Assembly (NCBI GenBank): GCA_021203905.1
Contig: JAJQAG010000003.1
Location: 1-64,000 of the forward strand
Direction of reading: 5' to 3'
DNA: 64,000 nt
Origin: Coprobacillus sp.
GTDB taxonomy: Bacteria; Bacillota_I; Bacilli_A; RFN20; CAG-826
Part shown: in pieces, positions 11,051 to 21,319 of the stretch
Position numbering within the stretch: position 1 is the first letter of the stretch
Layout of the letters: each line of letters starts with the position of its first letter
The notes under the pieces: generated by a model
Databases searched by the model: none
What the model saw: the letters and a program-made list of their open reading frames with translations, nothing else
Told to the model about the DNA's origin: nothing
Program-made: the position numbers and the translations under genes

Positions 11051-13879
11051 CTAACTCTTTAGGACACCACGAAGCGCAATTCCAGTGTAGGATTTAGAAG
11101 ATTTAGCCACCTCTTCTGGGGTACCTGTGGCCACAATGCTTCCCCCTTGGTCCCCTCCTTCGGGTCCTAAATCGATAATGTAATCGGCGTTTTTAATAAC
11201 ATCGAGGTTGTGCTCAATGACAATCACTGTATCACCATGATCCACAAGAGAATTGAGGACAGCAAGGAGTCGTTTGACATCATCCGCATGTAAACCGGTG
11301 GTGGGCTCATCAAGGATATAAACTGTCTTACCTGTAGGTCTCTTTTGTAGTTCGTTAGCGAGTTTCACTCTTTGAGCTTCTCCTCCAGAGAGCGTGGTGG
11401 CAGCTTGACCGAGTTTAATATAACCAAGACCGACATCATCAAGGATCTTGAGTTTACGATATATCTTATCTCGATCTTTAAATAGTGTGAGAGCGTCCTC
11501 CACAGTGAGCTCTAATACCTGATATATGTTTAGTCCCTTGTAGGTTATTTGAAGAGTTTCTTCATTATATCTCTTTCCTTCACATTCATCACACTTAACA
11601 TAGACATCTGGAAGGAAGTTCATATTCACTCTTACCACCCCTCCACCTTGGCATTTTTCACATCTTCCACCGGGAACATTAAAGGAGAATCTTCCCTTTT
11701 GATATCCTCTTGCTTTCGCTTCAATAGTGTTTGCAAAGACATCTCTTATCTCATCAAAGAGTTTGATATAAGTCGCAGGATTACTCCTTGGAGTTCTCCC
11801 TATGGGTTCTTGGCTGACATCCACAACCTTATCGACATTCTCTATGCCCTCGATTGTGTCAATCTCTCCCACAATATCATCAGTGTTATATAAAGCATTT
11901 CTTAAATAGGGATATAAGGTTTGATTGATAAGAGAGGACTTCCCACTCCCACTGACCCCAGTCACACAAGTAAAAGTCCCTAAGGGAATATCCACATTGA
12001 TATGCTTGAGATTGTTTTGACTCGCTCCCTTCATATGGAGATATAAACCGTTCCCTTTTCTTCTCTCTTTTGGAGTGGGGACTTCTAGTTCTCCACTTAA
12101 GTATTTACCAGTAATGCTATTCTTATTATCCATAATATCTTGGACCGTTCCTTGAGCAACCACCTCTCCCCCATGATCTCCAGCTCTAGGTCCTAGATCC
12201 ACAATATAATTCGCACTACGAATGATTTCTTCATCGTGCTCGACGACAATAAGGGTGTTGCCAAGCTTCACCATATCCTTTAAAGTCTTAATTAATTTCT
12301 GACTATCTCTTTGATGTAAACCAATGGATGGTTCATCAAGAACATATAAAACTCCAGACAAACGACTCCCGATTTGCGTGGATAATCGAATTCTTTGAGC
12401 TTCTCCGCCAGAGAGAGACATTGAGATACGTGAGAGGGTGAGATACTCTAAACCAACATCACATAAAAAGTTAGCGCGATTCTCAATTTCATTAAGAATT
12501 AATCTCGCGATTTCTCTCTTTTGAGGAGAGAGGATTTCTCTTAGATGAATAATCCAATCTCTTAGATCTTTAATCTGCATACAACAGACTTGATAGATAT
12601 TCTTATTATCGAGTCTAATAGAGAGCGCTTGTTCATTAAGACGAGATCCATGACAGGTGGTACACTCTCTCTCGGATAAGAAGAGCTCATAATAACTTCT
12701 TATCATGTCCGAGGTAGTCTCATTATAGAGTCTTTCAATCTTAGTCTTAATCCCTTCGATATAGCGGTAGTGATTAGTGGTGTTACCATTAACCGAGGTA
12801 ATAGAGTATTGATGGGGTTGGGTGGAACCATTAAGAACGATATCCACTTGCTTGGGAGAGAGATCTCTAAAAGGAATGTCTCTCGGGATATTATATAAGT
12901 CACAGAGTAATTTAAATTCTTGCCACTCAAGATTTTGGGTGTGCACCTGATGCTTAAAATATCTAATCGCTCCTTCATTGATACTTAAGGAATCATCAAG
13001 AACAATCTTTTTAAGATCGCCTTCAAGTTTAAAACCAATCCCCTTACAATCAGGGCAATAACCCAGAGGAGAATTAAAGGATAAGAGACGGGGTTCTAGC
13101 TTGGGGACACTGAAACCACACTCCCGACAAGTATGTCTCTGTGAGAGGAGGGTTTCAGTATTATCATGTAGTATAATTATTAACCCATCACTGACCTTTA
13201 AAGCAGTCTCAATGGATTCAAAGATTCGACTTCTATTATCATCCTTAACGATGAGACGATCGACGACGACATCAAGGTCGTGTTTCTTGTTTTTATCTAG
13301 GGGTTGAAACTCTTCTATATCGATAATCTTAGAGTCCACTCGTAAACGCATGAAGCCTTGGGCTTTTATCTTCTCTACGACATCTTTTTGGGTTCCTTTT
13401 TCGTGATGAACGATAGGGGCAAGCACCATTATCTTTGTGCCACTTGGATATTCACAGACAATATCTGTCATCTCACTAGGAGAAAGAGAGATGATAGGTT
13501 CATTGTGATTAGGGCAATAAGGGGTTCCAATTCTTCCAAATAAAAGTCTGAGATAATCATAAATCTCGGTTACTGTTCCCACAGTGGATCTTGGATTATG
13601 AGAGACTGTCTTTTGATCGATAGATATCGCGGGACTTAATCCTTCAATAGAATCAACATCTGGTTTTTCAAAGTTTCCTAAGAATTGTCTAGCATAGCTA
13701 GACAAAGACTCCACATAACGACGTTGTCCTTCCGCAAAGATGGTGTCAAACGCTAAAGTAGTTTTTCCACTACCAGAGAGACCAGTAAAAACAATTAACT
13801 TATTCTTTGGTATCTCTAGGGAGATATTTTTTAAGTTATTCTCTCTTGCCCCTTTAATGACAATCTTTTCATCTTCCAT
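11051..13879 (-). CDS. uvrA: excinuclease ABC subunit A
   Basis: IKGARENNLKNISLEIPKNKLIVFTGLSGSGKTTLAFDT, LSGGEAQRIRLSTQIGSRLSGVLYVLDEPSIGLHQRD, Zn-finger CxxC pairs. Confidence 0.98.
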   Translation of the reverse strand: MEDEKIVIKGARENNLKNISLEIPKNKLIVFTGLSGSGKTTLAFDTIFAEGQRRYVESLSSYARQFLGNFEKPDVDSIEGLSPAISIDQKTVSHNPRSTVGTVTEIYDYLRLLFGRIGTPYCPNHNEPIISLSPSEMTDIVCEYPSGTKIMVLAPIVHHEKGTQKDVVEKIKAQGFMRLRVDSKIIDIEEFQPLDKNKKHDLDVVVDRLIVKDDNRSRIFESIETALKVSDGLIIILHDNTETLLSQRHTCRECGFSVPKLEPRLLSFNSPLGYCPDCKGIGFKLEGDLKKIVLDDSLSINEGAIRYFKHQVHTQNLEWQEFKLLCDLYNIPRDIPFRDLSPKQVDIVLNGSTQPHQYSITSVNGNTTNHYRYIEGIKTKIERLYNETTSDMIRSYYELFLSERECTTCHGSRLNEQALSIRLDNKNIYQVCCMQIKDLRDWIIHLREILSPQKREIARLILNEIENRANFLCDVGLEYLTLSRISMSLSGGEAQRIRLSTQIGSRLSGVLYVLDEPSIGLHQRDSQKLIKTLKDMVKLGNTLIVVEHDEEIIRSANYIVDLGPRAGDHGGEVVAQGTVQDIMDNKNSITGKYLSGELEVPTPKERRKGNGLYLHMKGASQNNLKHINVDIPLGTFTCVTGVSGSGKSSLINQTLYPYLRNALYNTDDIVGEIDTIEGIENVDKVVDVSQEPIGRTPRSNPATYIKLFDEIRDVFANTIEAKARGYQKGRFSFNVPGGRCEKCQGGGVVRVNMNFLPDVYVKCDECEGKRYNEETLQITYKGLNIYQVLELTVEDALTLFKDRDKIYRKLKILDDVGLGYIKLGQAATTLSGGEAQRVKLANELQKRPTGKTVYILDEPTTGLHADDVKRLLAVLNSLVDHGDTVIVIEHNLDVIKNADYIIDLGPEGGDQGGSIVATGTPEEVAKSSKSYTGIALRGVLKS

Positions 13880-13924
13880 ACTAAAAGATAATTATATCAA
13901 ATATCTATGTTTTTAAAATAAGAG

Positions 13925-14701
13925 TTATTTTAAGGCTTCTAATATGAGTTTATAGATCTCATCGCTCACAGTGGCGATGATACATTGATCTCCAAGTTGA
14001 TACTCTCCATCTAAAGAATAGATGTGACCTCCCGCTTCCATGACAAGTAAGATTCCAGGACAGATATCCCAGTAGTTATCAGTAAAGATCATATAACCAG
14101 AGGTTCTCCCACAAGAGGTAAAGGCAAAATCAATTGAAGCGGCCCCTAACATACGGATACGTTTTATCTTATTACTAAGGTAACCAATTACCTTAGATTC
14201 TTTCTCATACCACTCTTGATTATCAAAGACATAGTCTCCAAAGTTAAAACCCGCTTCACTAACATTGACATCGTTGTTAACGTGGAGAGTTTCTTTGCCT
14301 CTATGGGCTCCCTCTCCTTTTATAGCCCAATATAATTCATGAAGTTTAGGAAGATAGATGACCGAGGCCACTATTTCTCTATTCTCAAGTAAAGACATCT
14401 GCATCCCAAATAGAGGAGCGTTATTTGCCATATTAAAGGTCCCATCTATGGGATCAAGTGTCCACGTACGAGAAACTAAGTCAGTGTGACTATGGGTTTC
14501 TTCACTAAGGATGTTATCGTGAGGATACTTCTTTTTTAAAGCCTCTAGGACATACTTCTCACAAGCGATATCCACTGGAGTAAAGAAGTCAAAAGCACTT
14601 TTATCAGTGCGGGTTCTCTCTGGTTTCTTAAAACAATGAGAAAACGCTCCCTGAAGAGTTTTAATCATAAAACGAACTTCTTTGTGATACTCTTTGGCCA
14701 T
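13925..14701 (-). CDS. inositol monophosphatase family protein
   Basis: ILSEETHSH, WTLDPIDGTFNMANNAPLFGMQMSL, YWDICPGILLVMEAGG. Confidence 0.9.
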   Translation of the reverse strand: MAKEYHKEVRFMIKTLQGAFSHCFKKPERTRTDKSAFDFFTPVDIACEKYVLEALKKKYPHDNILSEETHSHTDLVSRTWTLDPIDGTFNMANNAPLFGMQMSLLENREIVASVIYLPKLHELYWAIKGEGAHRGKETLHVNNDVNVSEAGFNFGDYVFDNQEWYEKESKVIGYLSNKIKRIRMLGAASIDFAFTSCGRTSGYMIFTDNYWDICPGILLVMEAGGHIYSLDGEYQLGDQCIIATVSDEIYKLILEALK

Positions 14702-14726
14702 TAAATTTATTATACCAGAATAAGAA

Positions 14727-15224
14727 TTATTCTGTTTTCTTTTCTTTGTTAGTTACTTTTCCATGTAATCTATTTCTCTCTTTGATGTATCCAATAAGAG
14801 TGATAGTAAAACCACCTACCCCTCCAACAACATCAAAGAAAGGATAGTAATAGTAATTAGTCCATCCAAGATCAAAATCCTTAGTCCAAGATTGAATTAA
14901 GATAACATAGAAACTAATTCCAGAAACAGAATTTTCTGTCGCGTCACTTGGACGAAAGACATAAGAGCAATATAAAGATATACAAGTGGCAAGGAAAAAG
15001 ACAAAGATTCCTATCATTGTCCAAAACGCTAGTTTAGGGAGTTTCTTATAATTCACAAGAGCAACGATAAAAAAGATGATAAAGATAATAAGAAAGAAGG
15101 TCGAGATAAGTACAGCGACTTCAAGGGAACCTAAAGAGAGAGAAATAATCTCTCCAAGCATCACGATAAAGGCCACAACTCCCATCGAAAATGCTGTGCG
15201 GTAATTGTTCTTTTCTATATCCAT
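14727..15224 (-). CDS. hypothetical multi-TM membrane protein
   Basis: Hydrophobic ORF. The predicted start at 15329 overlaps a tRNA, so MDIEKNNYRT (15224) is the likely start. Confidence 0.6.
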   Translation of the reverse strand: MDIEKNNYRTAFSMGVVAFIVMLGEIISLSLGSLEVAVLISTFFLIIFIIFFIVALVNYKKLPKLAFWTMIGIFVFFLATCISLYCSYVFRPSDATENSVSGISFYVILIQSWTKDFDLGWTNYYYYPFFDVVGGVGGFTITLIGYIKERNRLHGKVTNKEKKTE

Positions 15225-15268
15225 ACCAATACAATATATAGGAATATTTTGTTTAACTAAATAAAAAA

Positions 15269-15345
<77 letters not shown>

Positions 15346-15398
15346 ATGACCACTTTTTATTCACTCTATTATATATAATATTTCGTTTTAATTCATCA

Positions 15399-15899
15399 TT
15401 AGATTAACTTCACAACAGTAAAGAAGTCATCTCTGTTATTAAGGAAGTAGATGTGATCAAAGAAGGCAATCTCCTCTTCATCAAGAGGAGTGGAGAACTC
15501 ACCAAAGAATTTATCCATCGCCTTATCTGGGACCACCCACTCCCTATTGACATTCTGCTCTTTAATAACATCATCAGGGAGAGTGAACATCACAAGATCA
15601 ATGCTATCAAAACTATCTTTGTATTGTTTTATCGCTTCGTAGCGGAATTCTTTTCTTGTTTGGGTCGCGTCCATGATGACAATCCCGTTGGGATCAAGAA
15701 CCCACACTTTCGGGAGTTCATAATACATCTTCCAGATAAGTTGTTCGTTCTCAAAGTTTTGAATGCCGCCACCGACAAGATTTCTTAAAGCGTCACTACT
15801 GACGGAGTAGACATGGCCTCCATATTTTCTTTGCACTAAAGAGGTAAAATAACTTTTACCACTTCCAGGGACGCCACTAAGAACGACTAACTTTGCCAT
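15399..15899 (-). CDS. AAA_33-type P-loop kinase (polynucleotide-kinase-like)
   Basis: LVVLSGVPGSGKSYF Walker A; IVIMDATQTRKEFRYEAI lid/R-x-R region. Confidence 0.75.
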   Translation of the reverse strand: MAKLVVLSGVPGSGKSYFTSLVQRKYGGHVYSVSSDALRNLVGGGIQNFENEQLIWKMYYELPKVWVLDPNGIVIMDATQTRKEFRYEAIKQYKDSFDSIDLVMFTLPDDVIKEQNVNREWVVPDKAMDKFFGEFSTPLDEEEIAFFDHIYFLNNRDDFFTVVKLI

Positions 15900-15998
15900 G
15901 CTTTCCTCTTAGCTGCCTCTTTTATAAGAGGCAACTAAATGATAATAGCAAATAGAGGGCCTAAATTAAAGCACTACTTTTATTTTGGCTGACTTTAT

Positions 15999-16025
15999 AT
16001 AAAAAAAGTTAGCGTTACGCTAACT
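15999..16025 (-). terminator. Rho-independent terminator
   Basis: Minus strand AGTTAGCG-TAA-CGCTAACT-TTTTTTATA directly downstream of the 16050-16535 gene. Confidence 0.85.
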
Positions 16026-16049
16026 ACTCTTGTAAGAAGATAGGTTATT

Positions 16050-16535
16050 TTATAAAAGACCTAGGGATGTGAGATAGACACGATTATAGGATTCTTCTCC
16101 CGCAATAAACTTCTTTCCAAGTTTCGTGTTAACGCAGTCTGGTAAGAATCTCTCTAAGGTCTCTTTTTTCTCTTCTTCACTTAAGAAGTCATACTTGACG
16201 TAGTTCTTCATGAGCATGAGTTGTTCAATACTTAAGATCTCATGAGAAAGAAGATATCTTTGGACCTTCTTGATGTCTTTCTTAATATTAGAGAGAACCG
16301 CTTCATGCTCTTTACGAAGAGCAATCTTGGCTTCCACAGTGGGAACAAAAGCCCCTTCTACATACTTAGAGATAATTCTCTTTCCATCTCTCCACTGACG
16401 ATAGTAATAGGTATGACCAGAGATATGCTTAACTGAAATATATCCCCTTGGAAGAGTGGAAATAATCTCAAGAATTTCTTCTTGATTATGGTATAAGTCA
16501 ATAAGTTGTAAGAGTTTCTTTTCTTTGATATCCAT
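16050..16535 (-). CDS. hypothetical protein (YYYRQWRDGKRIISKYV motif)
   Basis: Complete ORF with its own terminator. No confident family. Confidence 0.6.
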   Translation of the reverse strand: MDIKEKKLLQLIDLYHNQEEILEIISTLPRGYISVKHISGHTYYYRQWRDGKRIISKYVEGAFVPTVEAKIALRKEHEAVLSNIKKDIKKVQRYLLSHEILSIEQLMLMKNYVKYDFLSEEEKKETLERFLPDCVNTKLGKKFIAGEESYNRVYLTSLGLL

Positions 16536-16640
16536 AAGGGCCGCTCTAATGAAGTTATTATAGAAAATAATAAAATAATCTGCAATAAGTTATGTAAAGA
16601 AATACGATAAGTAGTAGAATACATAAGGAGGATAATCCAG

Positions 16641-17585
16641 ATGAAGATGGGAGTGTTATACGTCAAGGCCCTAAGGTGGTTTATAAAGAGAAGCGAAAGA
16701 CCAGAAAAATGGAAACTCGACTTTTTAAACGAATACCACACCATAAATAATATTACCTACACCCCTAATGGAACGGAGGAACAACAACTCTCTATCTATT
16801 ATCCTAAAAAGGATAATGATAGGAACCATCTTGTTCTTGATATTCATGGTGGGGTTTGGGTGTGTGGAAACCTCAACACGAACATCGCGTATCTCTCCTA
16901 TCTTGTGAAGCAAGGTTATACAGTTGTAAACATTAACTACCGCTTGATGGATAAGGATTTACCCCTCACTGTCAAAGACCAAATGTGTGACGTTTGTATG
17001 GCAATTGAGTGGGTCCACAAAAACATCAACAAGTATAAGCTTCCCAAGCACATTACCATCATGGGAGATAGCTCTGGAGGTCAACTTGCCCTCCTCTACG
17101 CATTGATCAATAAGTCAAATGGTGAACTCAATTATCTCGTCGATAATATCTCCACTTCTATTCCCCTAGAGAGTGGTGTCTTCTCTTCTCCTGTCTTTGA
17201 CTATAAGGGGATAAAAGACCACTACTGCGATGGAACACTCCTTAAGAAGAAAGCCATTCCTTATGTCTTCCCTAGTGGGGTGACAGATGAGAATGCTACC
17301 GCGTACTCCCCGAGCAATTATCTCAAGAATGGATTCTCTCTTCCAATCATCTTTACCGCGAGTCGAAATGACTTCATCCTTGATCAAGCGGAGAAGTTAG
17401 AAGCAACCTGTAATAAAGAAGAGATTACCTATGAATACGTCTACTCCGATAGTAAACTTAACTCCATTGGTCACTGCTATAACCAGATGGTGTCAAGAAA
17501 AGATAAGGGTAGAGAAAAAGATAATATAGTCCGAGAGGCAAATGAGAGAATATTTGCCTTTATGAGTGCTTACGAGAAAATCTAA
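16641..17585 (+). CDS. alpha/beta hydrolase (esterase/lipase family)
   Basis: LDIHGGVWVCGN (HGG oxyanion), IMGDSSGGQLALLYA (GDSSGG nucleophile elbow), RBS aaggagg upstream. Confidence 0.85.
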   Translation: MKMGVLYVKALRWFIKRSERPEKWKLDFLNEYHTINNITYTPNGTEEQQLSIYYPKKDNDRNHLVLDIHGGVWVCGNLNTNIAYLSYLVKQGYTVVNINYRLMDKDLPLTVKDQMCDVCMAIEWVHKNINKYKLPKHITIMGDSSGGQLALLYALINKSNGELNYLVDNISTSIPLESGVFSSPVFDYKGIKDHYCDGTLLKKKAIPYVFPSGVTDENATAYSPSNYLKNGFSLPIIFTASRNDFILDQAEKLEATCNKEEITYEYVYSDSKLNSIGHCYNQMVSRKDKGREKDNIVREANERIFAFMSAYEKI

Positions 17586-17602
17586 AAACCACGACATAAA
17601 AT

Positions 17603-17632
17603 AAAAACACGCACAACGGGGTGCGTGTTTTT
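17603..17632. terminator. bidirectional terminator between convergent genes
   Basis: aaaaacacgcac-aacggg-gtgcgtgttttt, perfect 12-bp stem with A/T flanks. Confidence 0.92.
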
Positions 17633-17650
17633 ATTTAAATTAAACGGAAA

Positions 17651-20600
17651 TTATAATCCGAACTTCTTGATTCTCTCGAATCTATCACGAGCGTAGTTCT
17701 CACTCTTGGTGAGGAGTTCTTCAGCGTGCTCTGGGTTCACTCTTGGGAGTTGAGAGTATCTGGTTTCACTCATGATGAAGTCTCTGAACTTGGAGTAATC
17801 AGGTTCCTTGCAATCAATCTCAAGACCGGGCTTACCCTCCGCCACCTTACGAGGATCATAACGGAAGATGGGGAAGTAGCCACACTCCACGGCGAGCTTC
17901 TCTTGCTTCATGGCGTTAACAAGTCCACCTTTGATTCCATGGTTGGCACAAGGAGCATAGCAGATAATGAGACTTGGTCCATCATAGCTCTCAGCTTCTT
18001 TAAGGGCTTTGATCGCTTTCATGGGGTTCGCTCCAAGAGCAATCTGAGCCACATAGACTGTGCCATAGCTCATGGCGATAAGAGCAAGATTCTTCTTCGC
18101 TGTGGTCTTACCATTAGCGGTGAATCTCGCAATACTACCAGTTTGAGAAGACTTGGAGGATTGACCACCAGTATTAGAATAGACCTCAGTATCAAAGACT
18201 AAGATGTTCACATCTTCTTCGTTGGCAACGACATGGTCAAGTCCACCATAACCGATATCATAGGCCCAGCCATCACCACCGACAATCCAGATGGATTTAT
18301 CAGCGAGATCACGCTCATAAGTAAGGACTTCTTTCACTTCTTTATCCTTGCTCTTCTTCACTAAATCAACTAATTCAGGAACAATTGAGCGGATTTCTGC
18401 ACGATTTTTGATGTTTTCAAAATATTTATCGATTTCTTCTTTAAGAGCGGGCTCCACAGTATCTCTCTCTTTAGCCGCACTTAAGATTTCAATGATGTGT
18501 TTAAGTTTCGTATCGGTAGCAATTCTCATACCATAACCAAATTCCGCATTATCTTCAAATAAGGAATTAGCCCAGGCAATACCCGCTCCTTCCTTATCAG
18601 TGCAGAATGGAGTTAATGGAGTGGATCCACTATAGATTGAGGAGCAGCCCGTAGCGTTACTCACAAGCATATCTTTACCAAAGAGTTGAGAGACTAAACG
18701 ATAATATGGGGTCTCTCCACAACCTGCACAAGCACCACTGACTTCCATGTATGGCATTAAGAAGCCGACACCTTTCACTGTGTCTGTGGAGAACTTATCA
18801 CTCTTATAAGTGACGTGCTTATATAAGTAATCCGCACCTTCCTCTTGCGGGAATTGTGATTTGGCTTCGACCATCTCAAGAGCAATATGGTCTGGTCTAT
18901 TACCAAGACACTCACTGACACAGAGACCACAACCAACACAGTTCTCAGGAGAGACTTGGATTCTGAATTTGAGCTCTTTGACATTGGGTCCGATTGCTTG
19001 AGAGAGATCATTCTTAACGATTTCAGGAGCGGCTTCCACTTCTTTCTCATCAAGAAGGAATGGTCTAATGGTCGCATGAGGACAGACAAAGGCACATTGG
19101 TTACATTGAATACAATTCTCTTTATGCCAGAGTGGCACTCTATCAGCAATACTTCTCTTCTCTTTGAAGGTAATATCGTTTTCCATAGTGCCGTCAAGTA
19201 ATTCATACTCAGTGAATTTACTCACAGGGAGATTATCACCATTGAGATTTCCAATCTCCATGACATAACTATCAAAGTAGTCATCACCAGTAAGATGAAC
19301 TTCTTTCTTAGGAGAAAGTTTTGCCCACTCTGGATCTACGGGGACTTCTTTAAGTCCTTCCGCACCAGCATCGATGGCTTTGTAGTTCATCTGAACGACA
19401 TCGTCACCTTTCTTAGCGTAGCTCTTCTCGGCATATTTCTTCATCCAGTGTTGTGCTTCTTCATAAGGCATAATGTTCTGGTTGAGATAGAAGAAGGATG
19501 CTTGTAGGGTGGTATTGGTGTGGCGACCCATACCAATCTCACTGGCAATCTTATTCGCATCAATGATATAGAACTTAGCGTGTTTAGTCGCGAGTTGATA
19601 CTTCACTCTATTAGGGAGAGAGTTAATTAACTCTTCACCTTCTAGATCGGTGTTAAGTAAGAAGGTGCCACCATCTTTAAGGTTAGATAACATATCAAAC
19701 TTGTAGACATAAGTATCAAGTGAACAAGAGATAAAGTCCGCATTAGTAACATAATAGGTAGAATGAATTGGAGTCTTACCAAAACGTAAGTGGCTTCGTG
19801 TCACACCACCGGCTTTACGTGAGTCATAGGCGAAGTATGCTTGCGCATATTGGTGAGTGGCGTCACCAATGATCTTAATAGAAGACTTATTCGCGGACAC
19901 AGTGCCATCACTTCCAAGTCCATAGAAAAGGCAAGATGTATAATCGCCTTTGACATGGAAGTTATCATCCACAGGAATAGAGAGATGAGTGACATCATCA
20001 TTGATTCCCACAGTGAAACCATTAAATGGTTTCGCCGCTAAGAAATCATAGACCGCTTTCATATCTTTAGGTTGAGTATCCTTTGAGGATAAACCATAAC
20101 GACCACCATAGACTTCAATGTTATTAAGACCCGCTTGATTAAGAGCGGACACGACATCGAGATAAAGTGGTTCACCAGTCGCACCAATCTCTTTAGTGCG
20201 ATCTAAGACCGCAATCTTCTTGACACTCTTAGGAATAACATCCACTAAGTGTTTCACACTGAATGGGCGATAGAGATGGACTTTGATTAAGCCAATCTTC
20301 TCACCTTTTAATTCATCAATTACTTCAGTAATGGTCTCGGTGACAGAACCCATGGCAACAATGACTCTGTCAGCATCTTTCGCTCCGTAGTAGGTAAATG
20401 GAGCGTATTTTCTTCCTGTTAGTCTTGTGGCTTCATCAAAGTATTTACACGCGACATCGATTACATGGTTATAGTGTTCATTCTGAGCTTCTCTTCCTTG
20501 GAAGTAGATATCATCATTCTCCGCTCCACCACGAGTGACTGGGTGAGTGTGAGGATTAAGAGCTCTTGCTCTAAACTTCTCTACTTTATCCATGGGTAAG

Positions 20601-21187
20601 AGTTTCTTCCACTCTTCATCATCGACAAACTCGACATTTTGAATTTCATGGCTGGTTCTAAAACCATCAAAGAAATGACAAACTGGGGTCTCCGCATCAA
20701 TCGCAATTAAGTGAGCGACACTGGTTAAGTCCGCAATCTCTTGGACAGAGTGGGAACAAATCATTGCAATCCCAGTTTGACGAATAGCGTATATATCTTG
20801 ATGATCACCAAAGATTGATAAGCTTCTAGTGGCAAGACTTCTCGCGGAAACATGAAGAACCGCTGGTAACATCTCACCGACCCACTTATAGATATTTGGA
20901 ATCATTAAAAGTAATCCTTGAGAAGCGGTATAGGTTGCCGCTAAGCTTCCCCCTTGGAGAGCACCATGCACACTCCCAGCAGCGCCAGCTTCACTTTGCA
21001 TTTCAACAACTTTGGGCACACTTCCAAAGAAGTTCTTTCTTCCTTGAGTGGTGTAAACATCAATATTCTCCGCCATGGGAGAGGATGGAGTAATTGGATA
21101 AATACCTGCAACTTCAATAAAATTATAACTTTCTAGACTTGCCGCGGTATTTCCATCCACAGATAAAAAGGTTTTTTTCACTGCCAT
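17651..21187 (-). CDS. nifJ: pyruvate:ferredoxin (flavodoxin) oxidoreductase
   Basis: 1178 aa. YPITPSSPMAE, ferredoxin clusters CIQCNQCAFVCPH and CVGCGLCVSECLG, TPP domain GGDGWAYDIGYGGLDHV, SNTGGQSSKS. Confidence 0.97.
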   Translation of the reverse strand: MAVKKTFLSVDGNTAASLESYNFIEVAGIYPITPSSPMAENIDVYTTQGRKNFFGSVPKVVEMQSEAGAAGSVHGALQGGSLAATYTASQGLLLMIPNIYKWVGEMLPAVLHVSARSLATRSLSIFGDHQDIYAIRQTGIAMICSHSVQEIADLTSVAHLIAIDAETPVCHFFDGFRTSHEIQNVEFVDDEEWKKLLPMDKVEKFRARALNPHTHPVTRGGAENDDIYFQGREAQNEHYNHVIDVACKYFDEATRLTGRKYAPFTYYGAKDADRVIVAMGSVTETITEVIDELKGEKIGLIKVHLYRPFSVKHLVDVIPKSVKKIAVLDRTKEIGATGEPLYLDVVSALNQAGLNNIEVYGGRYGLSSKDTQPKDMKAVYDFLAAKPFNGFTVGINDDVTHLSIPVDDNFHVKGDYTSCLFYGLGSDGTVSANKSSIKIIGDATHQYAQAYFAYDSRKAGGVTRSHLRFGKTPIHSTYYVTNADFISCSLDTYVYKFDMLSNLKDGGTFLLNTDLEGEELINSLPNRVKYQLATKHAKFYIIDANKIASEIGMGRHTNTTLQASFFYLNQNIMPYEEAQHWMKKYAEKSYAKKGDDVVQMNYKAIDAGAEGLKEVPVDPEWAKLSPKKEVHLTGDDYFDSYVMEIGNLNGDNLPVSKFTEYELLDGTMENDITFKEKRSIADRVPLWHKENCIQCNQCAFVCPHATIRPFLLDEKEVEAAPEIVKNDLSQAIGPNVKELKFRIQVSPENCVGCGLCVSECLGNRPDHIALEMVEAKSQFPQEEGADYLYKHVTYKSDKFSTDTVKGVGFLMPYMEVSGACAGCGETPYYRLVSQLFGKDMLVSNATGCSSIYSGSTPLTPFCTDKEGAGIAWANSLFEDNAEFGYGMRIATDTKLKHIIEILSAAKERDTVEPALKEEIDKYFENIKNRAEIRSIVPELVDLVKKSKDKEVKEVLTYERDLADKSIWIVGGDGWAYDIGYGGLDHVVANEEDVNILVFDTEVYSNTGGQSSKSSQTGSIARFTANGKTTAKKNLALIAMSYGTVYVAQIALGANPMKAIKALKEAESYDGPSLIICYAPCANHGIKGGLVNAMKQEKLAVECGYFPIFRYDPRKVAEGKPGLEIDCKEPDYSKFRDFIMSETRYSQLPRVNPEHAEELLTKSENYARDRFERIKKFGL

Positions 21188-21216
21188 AAATCTAAAACCT
21201 CCACATAATTACTTTA

Positions 21217-21245
21217 AGTATATACATACTTATAGGGATACGCAA
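21217..21245 (-). promoter_or_regulatory. nifJ promoter with overlapping palindrome
   Basis: TTGCGT (21240-21245)-17-TATACT (21217-21222). Palindrome taagtat-atac-atactta at 21215-21232 overlaps the -10. Confidence 0.5.
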
Positions 21246-21270
21246 TGAAAAATCAGTCATACTGACTGAT
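21244..21270 (-). terminator. terminator downstream of the DUF4143 ATPase gene
   Basis: Minus strand ATCAGTCA-GTA-TGACTGAT-TTTTTCATT. Confidence 0.7.
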
Positions 21271-21319
21271 CATTCAATAAAATTATCTAGATATGTCCCT
21301 TTTTGGTGAACATTGATAT

